Positions 1 to 10,054 of a DNA stretch of 64,000 nt are shown in pieces. Origin of the DNA: Paraburkholderia xenovorans LB400 (GTDB lineage: Bacteria; Pseudomonadota; Gammaproteobacteria; Burkholderiales; Burkholderiaceae); NCBI RefSeq assembly GCF_000013645.1, contig NC_007953.1:868001-932000 (forward strand), written 5' to 3'. A program made the position numbers and the translations under genes. Each line of letters opens with the position of its first letter. The first letter of the stretch is position 1. A model generated the notes under the pieces. It made no database searches. It worked only from the letters and a program-made list of their open reading frames with translations, and was not told the DNA's origin.

Positions 1-560
1 CGGCGCTTCGTGCTGGACTTCGCGTAGGCGACTGGCCTGCGCGTCAGCGAACTGGTTGGAGCCTGCCTCGGCAACATCGGGACCGACACCCACGGCGATC
101 ATTGGGTGAGCGTTATCGGGCAAGGTCGCAAGGCGGGTAAGGTTGCGTTGCCGCCCAAAGCCCGCACCGCGCTGGACTGCTATCTGCTGGAACGAAATCT
201 ATCAGTCACGCCGGCCCGGTGGCATCCCGATACGCCGCTCATCGGCAGCCTCGAGCAGGACAGTGCGGCGGGGATCAGCGGTGTACGGCTATGGGAGACT
301 ACGCGGCGATTCTTTGCGAAAGCGGCGGAAGTCATCGAGTCAGACAACCCGGTGTTTGCGGAAAAGCTGCGTCGTCCAAATCCTCACTGGGCGCGGACTC
401 GGCATACCCATGCAACGCATGCCCTCGCGCGCGATGTTCAGCTCACAACCGTGCGCGATAATCTGCGCCATGCGTCGATTGCAACGACATCGATCTACCC
501 CGCACAGCGATGACGTGAAGCGCGCCAGGCAAATCCGCGACGCATTCGCTGAGCGAGAGA
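1..560 (+). pseudogene. Tyrosine recombinase (phage-type integrase), C-terminal remnant
   Basis: The frame starting at base 1 reads RRFVLDFA, then a TAG stop at 25-27, then ATGLRVSELVGA, which is the first catalytic-Arg box of tyrosine recombinases. Downstream are the HWAR/TRHTHATHAL box (around 385-425) and the nucleophile region RHASIATTSIY (around 465-495). Related integrases read FAYATGLR here, so TAG probably replaced a Tyr codon. Right after the catalytic Tyr the frame shifts: the expected HSDDVKRARQ continuation lies one frame over (about 500-550). Two lesions plus the missing N-terminus make this a dead gene. The rest of the gene lies beyond the left edge. It may mark an old integration site. 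Confidence 0.8.
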
Positions 561-1698
561 CGCTCAAGCTTGCCTGGTGTTCGCGTGGCGGTATCAACCT
601 GACAGACGATTGTTACTTGATGGAAGGGTTACAACTTTACGTCAATCACCCGCAAACCCCTTGCCCATTAAAGGCCGCCATCGCCACCTTCTTAGAGAAT
701 CGATAAAATCTCAACTTTAGTAGAAAATTCGCACCAATTTAGTTCGTTCGACAACTGGTGACAGACAGCAGCCACACCCTACCGCCTGATCTGGAAGTTG
801 TCGGCCGAGAGCCTAACGGGTTCAGCCGGACACAGGCGCACCTTTCTTTTAGCGACTGCGATCATGCGGTGCCGCCCATCCGCAGATGCCTTGAGCATGC
901 GGAGCTGGTCAGCGTCTCTGGGCGGCACAGAATTGTGCTTCGAGCTCTGTCTGCCCCACGGGAGACGGAGTTTGCGGTTGACGGGGGATGCAGACACGCC
1001 AGACGGTTAGTTGCATTATTACTGACATGGGTCTCCATCCAAGTCGTTGCAGGAGATGGACTTCACTGCGATGCGAAGATGCAGTCAACTGATACAGTCG
1101 GCAATCGTAAATGGTGCCTCCTCACGTGGGATGAGCGTGCGATCCCCGGCGCCCCGCATAAGCACGTAATTTCCGGATGCGAAAATAGCTATTCCAAAAT
1201 CAGAAATAAAATTCGCATTGAAATTGCAGACGATTGCCTAATTGTTATCAAATATCGCAAATATTAATTTCCCGATCCTTAATTAATCTCCGCAATGTGG
1301 GATTCTGTACCGCTTCTGCGACGGGTAAACCCTTTAAACCGAATACCCTCGATGGAAGGTTCGTCAGAGGAGACATTTACCATCCCATTAGCAGTGTGGC
1401 GGTTTTGGAACAGTCTGATGTTTCTCATATCGATTTTTGTGCCTGTGAATGGGCGCTTTGCTAGACTGCTGACTAACAAAAGAACGCTGATTAAAAGTAG
1501 TTTCACTCCATGCGAAAGATAATCGCAGTCGGCCAGCGGGAAATCGGAGGCGGTCGGAAGACCCGTGTAATTCTCCGCCGAACCCCCTCGCGAACCGCCC
1601 GCGAACTCCCTAAAGAAATAGATAGATAGCTGCCCGATGCTTGCGGGACTGCTCGTGGGTGATGTTCCCTTTGATATGTTATGGAGGAGAAGATGGAA
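561..1698. other. Intergenic stretch, no recognisable gene
   Basis: About 1.1 kb between the integrase remnant and the porin. A GTG-started reading frame at 758-1267 could encode 169 residues, but its product resembles nothing I recognise, it has no clear Shine-Dalgarno, and its last third is AT-rich and compositionally unlike a gene. The part just before 1681 must hold the porin promoter, but I could not pick out convincing -35/-10 hexamers. Confidence 0.5.
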
Positions 1699-2820
1699 AT
1701 GAAGAAGACTTTGCTTGCCGCTGCGCTGATGACGGCCGGTGCTGTTGCCCACGCGCAGAGCAGTGTGACGCTATATGGCCGACTGGATGCTGGTATCGAG
1801 TACATGCACGGCTTGCCAAACAATAACGGCACGGGATCCACCTCGCGCTGGAGGCAGGAAAGCGGAGACTGGGGCACCAGTCTATGGGGCATCAAAGGCA
1901 TAGAAGACCTGGGTGGTGGAAACCGGGCGCTTTTTCAATTGGAAGGTGCGTTTAGTACTGCCAATGGATCCCTGGGGCTATCGGGTTCGCTCTTCGACCG
2001 GATAGCGAATGTCGGCCTCGCCAACGATAACTTCGGTACAGTGCTGTTGGGCCGACAACTGCAGATCGCCAACGGCGACTGGGACTTCGATCCGTTCGGC
2101 CAGTCGAACTGGTCGTCCGCCTCTCTGGTTCGCGGGCGCAACTGGGAACATACGAGCAACAACATTTCGTACCAGTCGCCAAAACTCTACGGCTTTGACG
2201 TCTATGGCCAATACGGATTGTCGAACTCGACCAACTGGAATGCCGGCGCGCCGGGTGCAGCGACGGGACGCACGGATGGCATCCAGTTGACGTATTCCAA
2301 CCCGCTCTTCCAGATCCGAGGTATTTACGACGAAATCCGCGACCCGCTCAACGGCCAGCTAGACAATCCGTTTACGGCTTCGCGCGAATATTTCGTCGGC
2401 GCGAACCTGTTCCTGGGACCGTTCAAGATACAGGCCGCTTACACGGCTGAGCGGACCTCTGGCGGCGTAATCACCCCAACAGGTTCACCGACTTCACCGA
2501 CGACCGCCGACATGGAATGGGGCGGCGTGACGTGGCAAGCCACGCCAGTTGCCGCGTTGATCGCGGCGGTATATCACGTCAATGCGAACAACGGCGGCGG
2601 CAACGCCACGATCTATACCGTTGGCGGTTCGTACAACCTGTCCAAGCGTACATTACTCGATATCCAGATTGCGACGGTGCGTAACAGCAAGACGGCCAAC
2701 TTCGGCCTCGATGCCAACAATGAAGGCCCGGGCGGCTTGAGCGACGGCACGTTCAATGAGAATCCGGTGCCGGGCCGCAGTCAGACCGGCGTGTATGCAG
2801 GGATTCAGCATTTGTTCTAG
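1699..2820 (+). CDS. Gram-negative trimeric porin (OmpC/Omp32-type)
   Basis: Outer-membrane general porin for small hydrophilic solutes. The start at 1699 is chosen because a strong Shine-Dalgarno (GGAGGAGA, 1683-1690) sits 8 nt upstream; in-frame ATGs at 1681 and 1693 are badly spaced. The product of 373 residues starts with a signal peptide (MKKTLLAAALMTAGAVAHA) cleaved before QSSVTLYG, the usual mature start of Burkholderia porins. It ends in a terminal Phe (IQHLF), the outer-membrane assembly signal. Length and the scattered Gly/aromatic beta-strand pattern fit the family. It stands alone and has its own terminator just downstream. Substrate cannot be told from sequence. Confidence 0.93.
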   Translation: MKKTLLAAALMTAGAVAHAQSSVTLYGRLDAGIEYMHGLPNNNGTGSTSRWRQESGDWGTSLWGIKGIEDLGGGNRALFQLEGAFSTANGSLGLSGSLFDRIANVGLANDNFGTVLLGRQLQIANGDWDFDPFGQSNWSSASLVRGRNWEHTSNNISYQSPKLYGFDVYGQYGLSNSTNWNAGAPGAATGRTDGIQLTYSNPLFQIRGIYDEIRDPLNGQLDNPFTASREYFVGANLFLGPFKIQAAYTAERTSGGVITPTGSPTSPTTADMEWGGVTWQATPVAALIAAVYHVNANNGGGNATIYTVGGSYNLSKRTLLDIQIATVRNSKTANFGLDANNEGPGGLSDGTFNENPVPGRSQTGVYAGIQHLF

Positions 2821-2875
2821 AGTTATCCCGGCAACCTTGGCTGTTATTTTTTACGCTGCTGCGAGAGGCGCGTGC

Positions 2876-2912
2876 CGGCGCGATGTCGTAAGGCATTGCG
2901 CCGCTTTTTTCT
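2876..2912 (+). terminator. Rho-independent terminator of the porin gene
   Basis: A 10-bp stem (2876-2885 pairing with 2894-2903, one G-T pair) with an 8-nt loop is followed directly by a T-rich tail (CTTTTTTCT, 2904-2912). It lies 56 bp after the porin stop and abuts the end of the convergent glycosyltransferase frame. Confidence 0.85.
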
Positions 2913-3843
2913 ATCCCGCATGGTGGCGACAAACGCGACTGCCTATGCGCCAATCCCGCATTTTTTCCAGTGGCAAATTCAACCTGCGGCCGCGCATCTC
3001 GGTGCGCGACAGCTCGTCCAGACGCTGCAGCGCGGCCACCGCGCCTTGCACGTCCTCGACGATATAACCCGTCACGCCGTGGTCGATCACTTCCGGCACC
3101 GAACCGCGGTTGAACGCGATCACCGGCGTGCCGCATGCCATGGATTCGATCATCACGAGGCCGAATGACTCCGACCAGTCGATCGGGAACAGCAGCGCCT
3201 TGGCGCTGGACAGAAACTCGGGTTTCTGCGCTTCGTTGATCTCGCCGACGAATTCGACATGCGCCATCGACAGCAACGGCTCGATTTCGCGTTTGAAATA
3301 TTCCTGGTCGACCTTGTCCACCTTGGCGGCGATCTTCAGCGGCAAACCGCTTTGGGCAGCGATCCTGATAGCTGTATCGACGCGCTTTTCCGGGCAGATA
3401 CGGCCCAGGAAAGCCAGATATTCCGGCTTTTTGTGCGCTTGCGGAGTCAGCAACTGCTCCGGCAGACCGTGATAAATCGTGTTGAGCCAGTTTGCCTGCG
3501 GCAGCGGCTGACGCTGCGAATCGGAAATCGACACTACCGGCACGTTGGAACACGCGTCGAACACCGGCTGCAACTCCGGCAAATCGAGTCGGCCGTGCAG
3601 CGTGGTCACGAACGGCGTGTCCATCGTCGTAAAGAGCGGGAACGGCATGTAGTCGAGGTGAAAATGCAGCACGTCGAACTCATGCGCGACCTTGCGCACC
3701 TTTTCCATCATCAGCATGTGCGGCGCCAGTGCGTCGCGGATCGTCGGATCGAGGCGCAGCGCACGAGGCCAGCACGCGTCGAGTTTCGCGGACGTAATCG
3801 AGTCGCCGCTCGCAAACAGCGTGACGTCGTGGCCGAGATCCAC
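2911..3843 (-). pseudogene. Family 4 glycosyltransferase, truncated
   Basis: The 310-residue product has the GT4 C-terminal domain, with FLGRICPEKRVDTAI, FPIDWSESFGLVMIESMACGTP and EVIDHGVTGYIV. It starts abruptly at DLGHDVTLFASGDS. Family members normally have about 30 residues before this point, including the GGTE loop that contacts the sugar nucleotide. Upstream in the same frame a TAA stop follows after two further matching codons, so the N-terminal beta-strand and loop are missing. The tail after residue 285 or so also no longer looks like the family. I infer a degraded gene, although a short GTG-started protein could still be made. No partner polysaccharide genes are nearby. Confidence 0.7.
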
Positions 3844-3853
3844 CAGGGCTTAT

Positions 3854-3874
3854 AATATGAGCGACGCTCATATT
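3854..3874. promoter_or_regulatory. Perfect 10-1-10 palindrome next to a TATAAT box, operator-like
   Basis: AATATGAGCG and CGCTCATATT flank a single central base as a perfect inverted repeat. The sequence TATAAT at 3851-3856 overlaps its left edge. Size and spacing resemble TetR-family operators. No TetR gene is present in the window, and the site sits exactly where the truncated glycosyltransferase loses its N-terminus, so it may belong to a lost gene. Confidence 0.45.
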
Positions 3875-4326
3875 CTTTCAAGGAACCGAAAAAAGCTGGC
3901 ACTGGAACGCGGGGATTGCAGCCGGACGGAATGGCGTGGTGCAACTGATGCCTCTGTTTCTACTGTGAGCTATCAGCCAACGATTATGAACCCCTTTGCC
4001 GGCCTTGCGAAAGTGTGGATTGGCTCGACCTGGCAGTTCTTTCTGACAGAAAAGGTGTCGCCCTACTTCCCGGGTATGAAGGTTTGAGCAAAAGGCTCAC
4101 TCAGCACCTCGCGACCGGCCCGCGCTGGAATTCTTCTCGTCACATTCGCTCCTCCTGTGAAGTCAGGCAGGACCTCAATCAATGCGCAGACGCAGGGATA
4201 AAGCGCGCATCGAACACGACGCATCCTGACATACCATGACAGACGGTTTCCGCCTTGCATACCAAGCCAAACCGTCAGCCGTCCATTCGAAGATATTGCT
4301 ACGGAAATAAGAAAGATGGAGATTGT
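3875..4326. other. Intergenic region upstream of otsA
   Basis: About 450 bp with no recognisable gene. A 33-residue frame starting at the ATG of 3988 has no known relatives to my eye. The otsA promoter presumably lies here, but I see no strong sigma-70 hexamers. Confidence 0.4.
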
Positions 4327-5709
4327 ATGAGTCGCCTGGTTGTGGTCTCAAATCGTACGGTCGACCCACGTAAAACTGCTGCCGGCGGCCTCGCTGTCGC
4401 TGTGCGGGAAAGTCTTCAGCGCACCGGTGGCCTTTGGTTCGGCTGGAGCGGGAAAATCTACGACGAGTCGGATGAGATGACAAGCCGGCGTGGCGTTCAC
4501 GTGCAAACACTCGGCAATGTCACACTCGCCACAGTCGATCTGAGCCAGCAGGATCATGACAACTACTATCTCGGCTATGCGAACGGAGTGCTGTGGCCGG
4601 TCTTTCACTATCGGCTGGATCTCGCGGACTTCGACACGCGCTTCGCTGCCGGTTACCGGCGCGTGAACCAGCTGTTTGCCGAGAAACTCCTTCCACTGCT
4701 CAGACCCGATGACATCATCTGGGTGCACGACTATCACCTGATTCCGCTTGCAGCGGAATTACGCGCAATAGGCTGTGGTAACCGTATCGGGTTCTTTCTG
4801 CATATTCCAATGCCGCCGCCGATGATCATGGCAGCCATTCCGGAACACGAATGGTTGATGCGTTCGTTGTTCGCCTATGATCTCGTGGGCTTCCAGGGGC
4901 AGATCGACGTCGAGCACTTTACGCATTACGCCGAATCCGAAGCGAACGCCAGACAGGTCGGCCCGCAACAACTCCGTGCATTCAATCGCACATTGAGACT
5001 GGGTGCGTATCCCATCGGAATCGATGTGGAGGAGTTCGTCAGTCTCGCCAATGGCAAGGAAGCGCGCGAGATGTTCACGCGGATGCGTGACGAGTATTCG
5101 CGTCGACGCCTGCTGCTAGGCGTCGACCGGCTCGATTACTCCAAAGGCTTGCCTCAGCGCATTCACGCGTTTCGAGAACTGCTTGCACACTATCCAGAGA
5201 ATCGCGATAGCGCGACCTTGATCCAGATTGCGTCGCCTAGCCGCGAAAGCGTGGCTGCCTATGACGATCTTCGTCGTCAGATGGACAGCCTGTGCGGCGC
5301 GATCAACGGCGACTACGGTGAACTGGACTGGATGCCGGTTCGCTACATTCACCGGCACGTGGCACGCAAGCGCCTGCCTGGTCTTTATCGCGCGAGCAAG
5401 GTCGCGCTGGTCACTCCGCTGCGCGACGGGATGAATCTCGTCGCCAAGGAATTTATCGCCGCACAGGATCCGTCTGATCCCGGCATGTTGGTACTGTCCC
5501 GTTTCGCCGGCGCCGCGGAGCAACTCAAGGAAGCGTTGCTGGTCAATCCCTACGACACGCAAGGCACCGCGCATGCCATCCAAAGGGCGCTGACCATGCC
5601 GCTCGATGAACGTCGCAATCGTCATGCTGCACTGATGAAAAGGATTCGCGAGCATGACGTCCACTGGTGGTCTTCCAGTTTCCTGGACACACTCCAGGAT
5701 ATTCCTTGA
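4327..5709 (+). CDS. otsA: Alpha,alpha-trehalose-6-phosphate synthase (GT20)
   Basis: Makes trehalose 6-phosphate from UDP-glucose and glucose 6-phosphate in the cytoplasm, for osmo- and desiccation protection. The product is 460 residues, the normal OtsA size. Family motifs in order are SNR near the N-terminus, GLWFGWSG, HDYHL (134-138), GVDRLDYSKG (265-274, with the UDP-binding Arg and Lys at 268 and 273) and RDGMNLVAKEF (366-376). The start at 4327 follows GGAGA at 4318-4322. An upstream in-frame start at 4255 would add 24 residues unlike the family. There is no otsB phosphatase or treY/treZ next to it, so it is an orphan here. Confidence 0.95.
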   Translation: MSRLVVVSNRTVDPRKTAAGGLAVAVRESLQRTGGLWFGWSGKIYDESDEMTSRRGVHVQTLGNVTLATVDLSQQDHDNYYLGYANGVLWPVFHYRLDLADFDTRFAAGYRRVNQLFAEKLLPLLRPDDIIWVHDYHLIPLAAELRAIGCGNRIGFFLHIPMPPPMIMAAIPEHEWLMRSLFAYDLVGFQGQIDVEHFTHYAESEANARQVGPQQLRAFNRTLRLGAYPIGIDVEEFVSLANGKEAREMFTRMRDEYSRRRLLLGVDRLDYSKGLPQRIHAFRELLAHYPENRDSATLIQIASPSRESVAAYDDLRRQMDSLCGAINGDYGELDWMPVRYIHRHVARKRLPGLYRASKVALVTPLRDGMNLVAKEFIAAQDPSDPGMLVLSRFAGAAEQLKEALLVNPYDTQGTAHAIQRALTMPLDERRNRHAALMKRIREHDVHWWSSSFLDTLQDIP

Positions 5710-5943
5710 GCGAAGAAAATACGTAAGGCCGATGCATGCAGACGTAGCACCGTATTCTCCACCGGACACGGCGCGACATCTGCATGCTCAATCATGGGAA
5801 GCGCGTCAGTCAGAATTTATGACCTATTCCGAGATTGTATTATCCGGAAGTAACATCGTTTCGTGACGCAACACGGCTCGTCAGGCAGTGCGGGAGTTTG
5901 CTCACCGGTTGCGTCGTCCAGCGTCACCGCCGGATCCCAGTCA

Positions 5944-6566
5944 TGTCCAGCGATCCAGTCGCGACGGCTCGCCTCCGATGCACCAGCGTGCCCGGCAGCG
6001 GCGCCCGCTCGCGCTTCTTGCTCAAGTCGCACAATATCAATGTTGTGGCGGATCGGCCTGGTGTAGGAAAGAATCTGACCGACCACCCTTCGATCGCGAT
6101 CGCCAGCTATCTGCACCCGGCAGCACGCCGAAATCGCCTGACCCGTCGACACATGGTGCCGGGTTGGCGCTACTCATCCCAGATCGGTTCCGCGAAACAC
6201 AACATGTTTGCGGTTGCAAGCGGTCAAGGCGCGTGGCATGCCGTGGGCAAGCAGATTGGTTCTGTTCTGGTTATCGTCGATAAGACCTTCTCGAATAGTG
6301 GAGAAGTGACCCTTCGCTCTGCCGATTGGCGCGACGAGCCTTCAGTCGACTTCAGACTACTCTCTGGTGCGCGTGATCTGGAACGGCTCGCGGATGGCTT
6401 TCACCGAGTCGCGGCGCTGCATGCATACCCTGCGGTATCGCAGATTACCGACTGGATTCTCAAATCGATATCGCCGACGACCAGCAACGCCTCTATCGAT
6501 TTCATCGGCGACGTGGCCCTACAAATCTCCATACTCAAGCGGACCAAGGCGACCCGCCAGGCCTGA
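5944..6566 (+). pseudogene. GMC-family oxidoreductase (choline-dehydrogenase-like) remnant
   Basis: The frame contains the middle of a FAD-dependent GMC oxidoreductase: VVADRPGVGKNLTDHPSIAIASYLHP, then WRYSSQIG, GEVTLRSADWRDEPSVDFRLL and the following helix (RDLERLADGFHRVAALH). Missing are the N-terminal FAD-binding GxGxxG segment and the C-terminal catalytic His/Asn region, so only about 200 of roughly 550 residues remain. The last 35 residues before the stop at 6564-6566 no longer match the family. It was probably left by deletion, and no function is expected. Confidence 0.75.
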
Positions 6567-6659
6567 AGCACCGGCTACGGCCAGGGTTCGGGTCCGCAAG
6601 CGACGATACCTCGCCTCACACGATTATTCGCTGCGCGGCCTGCCGTCGCTTCTCGGGGT

Positions 6660-8210
6660 CTAGCGCAGGCGAAATAGCGCAACTGCTTCGTGTAACTGAC
6701 GACTTTGCTCTTCTAGTGACATCGCTGCTGCCGATGCCTGCTCGACCAGCGCGGAGTTCTGCTGCGTCATCTGCTCCATTTGCGCGACTGTCACGTTCAC
6801 CTGCTGGATGCCCGTTGACTGCTCTTTCGATGCCAGGCTGATTTCCGCCATGATCGCGCTCACCTGCGTCACCGCCTGCACCACTTCTTTCATCGTGGAG
6901 CCCGCGTTCGCGACCAGCTCGCTTCCGTCCTTCACGCGCGAAACCGAGTCACCGATCAGTTCCTTGATCTCCCTGGCCGCCGATGCCGAGCGCTGCGCCA
7001 GGTTCCGCACTTCGCTCGCGACTACCGCAAACCCGCGTCCTTGTTCGCCTGCGCGCGCTGCCTCAACGGCTGCATTCAGCGCGAGAATATTGGTCTGGAA
7101 CGCAATTCCTTCGATCACGCTTACGATCCCCGCGATCTTCCCCGAACTGCCTGAGATAGCGTCCATCGTGGCCACCACGCGGTTGACGACATCGCCGCCG
7201 CGCAGCGCAATGTCCGATGCGCCCGCCGCCAGTTCGCTCGCGCTGCGCGCGTTATCCGCATTCTGACTGACCGTGGCAGTCAGCTGCTCCATGCTTGAGG
7301 CCGCCTCCTGAAGCGAAGCCGCCTGCTGTTCCGTTCTCCTCGACAGGTCCACGTTGCCACCCGTGATCGCGCGGGTATCCAGCATGATCGTCTCGGCACT
7401 GGACCGTACCTTCTGCACCGTCCCGGCGAGGCTGTTCTGCATGCTTTTCAACGCGTCGAGCATGTGGCCCATTTCGTCGTGCCGCTGCCTTTCGACGATG
7501 CCGGTCAGGTCACCTGCCGAGATCCGGCCAAAATGATTCACGGCCATGTTGACGGGGCCAACAATCGCCCGGATCAAACTCCGCTGCAACAGAACGCCGA
7601 TGGCAAGAACCAGCGCGCCCGCGGCGCCAAGGGTCCAGAGCGTCGCGCGGAACGTCGCATCAGCTTGATAGAACCGCCCTTTTTGGCGATCGACCTGATA
7701 GTCTTCAAGAGCGGTCAGCGCGTTCTGGTATTGCGAGAACAGTTCGACCGGCGCTTCGCGCTGCGTCGCGAGAAAATCGACCAGATCGTCCTGGTCGAGT
7801 TGTGCGAGCGCCTTGTTGAACACATCGGATAACAATTCCTGCCGATCCTTCTGCAGCGCATCGAACAACGCCCGCTCCGCGGGTTGCGCTTCATGCAGCT
7901 TGCCGTAAGCGGCAAGCTCCTCGTTGCTTTCGCCCAGAACCTTGTGCAATCGCGCGATCTCGTCCTTCACGGGCTTGCCCGCGTTGATCAGTTGCTCCAC
8001 TTCGCCGAGCCCGCCGCGCAACACGAGCAGGCGTTCCGAACTGGTCTTCAGGTGCAACAGCGAAGCGGTATCGTCGCGATACATTTGCTCCAGCGCCGCA
8101 TTATTGCTTTTGAGGCCGGCCATGGCCACCACGATGACCAGGATGAGCAGTACGGTATAACCGGCGATAGTCGTGGCCACGCTGCCACGAATGGTTAGCT
8201 GTTTTGTCAT
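6660..8210 (-). CDS. Methyl-accepting chemotaxis protein
   Basis: Inner-membrane chemoreceptor that passes ligand information to CheA/CheW. The 516-residue product has a first membrane helix (about 11-31, TIAGYTVLLILVIVVAMAG), a periplasmic four-helix-bundle sensor of about 160 residues, and a second membrane helix (about 190-212). A HAMP domain (about 213-265) and a cytoplasmic signalling domain follow. The domain's hairpin tip is intact: GIAFQTNILALNAAVEAARAG, then GRGFAVVASEVRNLAQRSA. There is no C-terminal CheR-binding pentapeptide. It stands alone with no che genes around it. The ligand is unknown. Confidence 0.93.
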   Translation of the reverse strand: MTKQLTIRGSVATTIAGYTVLLILVIVVAMAGLKSNNAALEQMYRDDTASLLHLKTSSERLLVLRGGLGEVEQLINAGKPVKDEIARLHKVLGESNEELAAYGKLHEAQPAERALFDALQKDRQELLSDVFNKALAQLDQDDLVDFLATQREAPVELFSQYQNALTALEDYQVDRQKGRFYQADATFRATLWTLGAAGALVLAIGVLLQRSLIRAIVGPVNMAVNHFGRISAGDLTGIVERQRHDEMGHMLDALKSMQNSLAGTVQKVRSSAETIMLDTRAITGGNVDLSRRTEQQAASLQEAASSMEQLTATVSQNADNARSASELAAGASDIALRGGDVVNRVVATMDAISGSSGKIAGIVSVIEGIAFQTNILALNAAVEAARAGEQGRGFAVVASEVRNLAQRSASAAREIKELIGDSVSRVKDGSELVANAGSTMKEVVQAVTQVSAIMAEISLASKEQSTGIQQVNVTVAQMEQMTQQNSALVEQASAAAMSLEEQSRQLHEAVALFRLR

Positions 8211-8776
8211 AGGTCAAGGACCGCCGCCGATCCGGAGATCCCCACATGGCGGTTAAAAAAGCTCCGGTATCAGGAAAGGTTTCAACGACGCAACGCATAC
8301 CCGTTTAACGGTCGTTCACGGGGCGAGCATTTATCAAAAACCGACGGGCATCTGTCCAAAACCGCCATAGGGGCTACCGGTGATGCCGGATAATGCTTTT
8401 TTTGGGGAGAAGTATCCGTCGAATAGAGCGAGTGCCTTCCCTTCGACGTCGAAACGCCTGCTCAACAGCGACTGGTGCCGCGCGCTCACACGCTGCGGCT
8501 CCAGGTGCGCTGCCAGCGGTTCAACCGCTTGCGCCGGATCGGCAGCAGCAGCCCCCGACCATAGCCCATCACTCCGGAGCGGCGATGGCTATGCCGGACT
8601 GCCTCACATGGATATTCCAGATACTCGTCGAGCGATGTTTCCACCCGATTGTAAATAGCTGGCTGAACCCCTGTGCCGTGGCACTTCGCGCGAATTTGCG
8701 GGCACCGGCACCGCCAGCCATACCGACATTTTCTTCCGGCCATCAGCGGCTTCGGCGGCCCTCGTCCGAAGCATGC
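8211..8776. other. Intergenic region between chemoreceptor and porin
   Basis: 566 bp without a convincing gene. Short frames on both strands (for example 8380-8658 + and 8486-8743 -) lack ribosome-binding sites and family resemblance. I looked for a flagellar sigma-28 promoter upstream of the chemoreceptor and did not find a good match. Confidence 0.4.
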
Positions 8777-9931
8777 TCAGAACCGGTGAACCATAGCCAC
8801 ACGTATCACACCCTGGTTCACACTGGACGAGAGGCCCGCTCCGATCAGCGGGATCTGCGCGAAATCGAAATCGGTGCCGGTATGGGCGCTCACCACATGC
8901 TGATACGCTCCCTGCAAATACACAGCCGTGCGCTTGCTCAGGTCGTAGTTCAACATGAGTGCGAGTTGATGCCACTTGGGGCTGTATTCGCCCACTGTCG
9001 ATGCGAGCCGCGCAGCCGTGAACGTGTATGCGGCACCGACGGAGAAGCCGTGCGGCAAGAAATACTGGCCGTTCACCTCGATATTGTTGAACTTCCACGC
9101 ATTCCATTTGCCCCCGCGAGGTTGCACTCCGGCCGCGGGCAACCAGACACCAGCCGTCGGGTCATACATATCGACATGCGAATAGGCGAGGCTCACCTGG
9201 GCCTTTTCAAACCTGTACGAGACACCCGCGTCGATGTTCTGCTCCGATGAGCCGGTAAACACGGTATCGCTGGTCACGGCTCCGGTCGCCAGGCCGCCAT
9301 TGTTGATCTTGAGATAGGCAGCCGCCGCTCTCAGTCCACCGTTCTGATACTGAACGGCGGCGCTATACAGACGGTTGTCGGCGAAACCGCCGGCCTGATC
9401 GCTGAACGCATACATGCCTTCGACGGTCAAGCCATGCCAGTTCTGGCTCACGTACTTGATCGCATTGTTGACGCGGAAATCCCAATCGGTATTGTCGTTG
9501 TCGAACGGATGACCCGCGGCAACGCCCGCCCAGCTGCCCGCTCCCGTGAAGCCACTGAAGAGGTCGACGGTCGGGTCGTATTGGCGGCCGAGCGTCAGCG
9601 TGCCGTAGCGATCGGATGCGAGACCGACGTAGGCCTGCCGTCCGAATTCCCGGCCGCCCTGTTGCAAGGCGCCCGTATTGACGTCGAACCCGTTTTCGAG
9701 CCTGAAGACCGCCTTGTAGCCGCCGCCGAGATCTTCGCTTCCCAACAGTCCCCAACGACTGTTCGGCACATCGCCGCTTTGCATCCGAAAACTCGTATGC
9801 CCTCCACCATTGCTCGTAAAGTTCAAACCATCTGTCACAACTCCGTAGAGCGTGACGCTGCTCTGCGCATGCGCCGCGCCGGCGATCAGGAACATGACAG
9901 CGCACGCGTGTTGATAGCGGATCGGTTTCAT
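8777..9931 (-). CDS. Gram-negative trimeric porin
   Basis: Outer-membrane porin of 384 residues. The start at 9931 is preferred because AAGGAG lies 9 nt upstream; in-frame ATGs further up are badly spaced. The signal peptide MKPIRYQHACAVMFLIAGAAHA is cut before QSSVTLYGVV. The product ends in VAMVHRF with the terminal Phe. It lies downstream of, and in the same direction as, the twelve-gene catabolic run, about 120 bp after the SDR. It may therefore supply outer-membrane uptake for that pathway's substrate; that link is inference. Confidence 0.92.
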   Translation of the reverse strand: MKPIRYQHACAVMFLIAGAAHAQSSVTLYGVVTDGLNFTSNGGGHTSFRMQSGDVPNSRWGLLGSEDLGGGYKAVFRLENGFDVNTGALQQGGREFGRQAYVGLASDRYGTLTLGRQYDPTVDLFSGFTGAGSWAGVAAGHPFDNDNTDWDFRVNNAIKYVSQNWHGLTVEGMYAFSDQAGGFADNRLYSAAVQYQNGGLRAAAAYLKINNGGLATGAVTSDTVFTGSSEQNIDAGVSYRFEKAQVSLAYSHVDMYDPTAGVWLPAAGVQPRGGKWNAWKFNNIEVNGQYFLPHGFSVGAAYTFTAARLASTVGEYSPKWHQLALMLNYDLSKRTAVYLQGAYQHVVSAHTGTDFDFAQIPLIGAGLSSSVNQGVIRVAMVHRF

Positions 9932-10054
9932 CGTCTCCATCTCCTTTAGTTCAGCGTTTGATTCGCTGTTTCTCGACATCAACCAACGATTAACGTAGGG
10001 TTACTGATTAAATATTACGTACCCGCGCCACGGAATCTCAACCATGGTGCGTCT

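Noticed and set aside
758..1267. 169-codon GTG-started frame between the integrase remnant and the porin
   Set aside because: No family resemblance, no Shine-Dalgarno, mixed base composition along its length; treated as non-coding.
8211..8400. Flagellar sigma-28 promoter upstream of the chemoreceptor
   Set aside because: No GCCGATAA-like -10 at proper distance from a TAAA box on the minus strand.
8380..8658. Short frame between the chemoreceptor and porin genes
   Set aside because: No recognisable motifs and overlapping frames on the other strand are equally long; typical of open frames in high-GC DNA.
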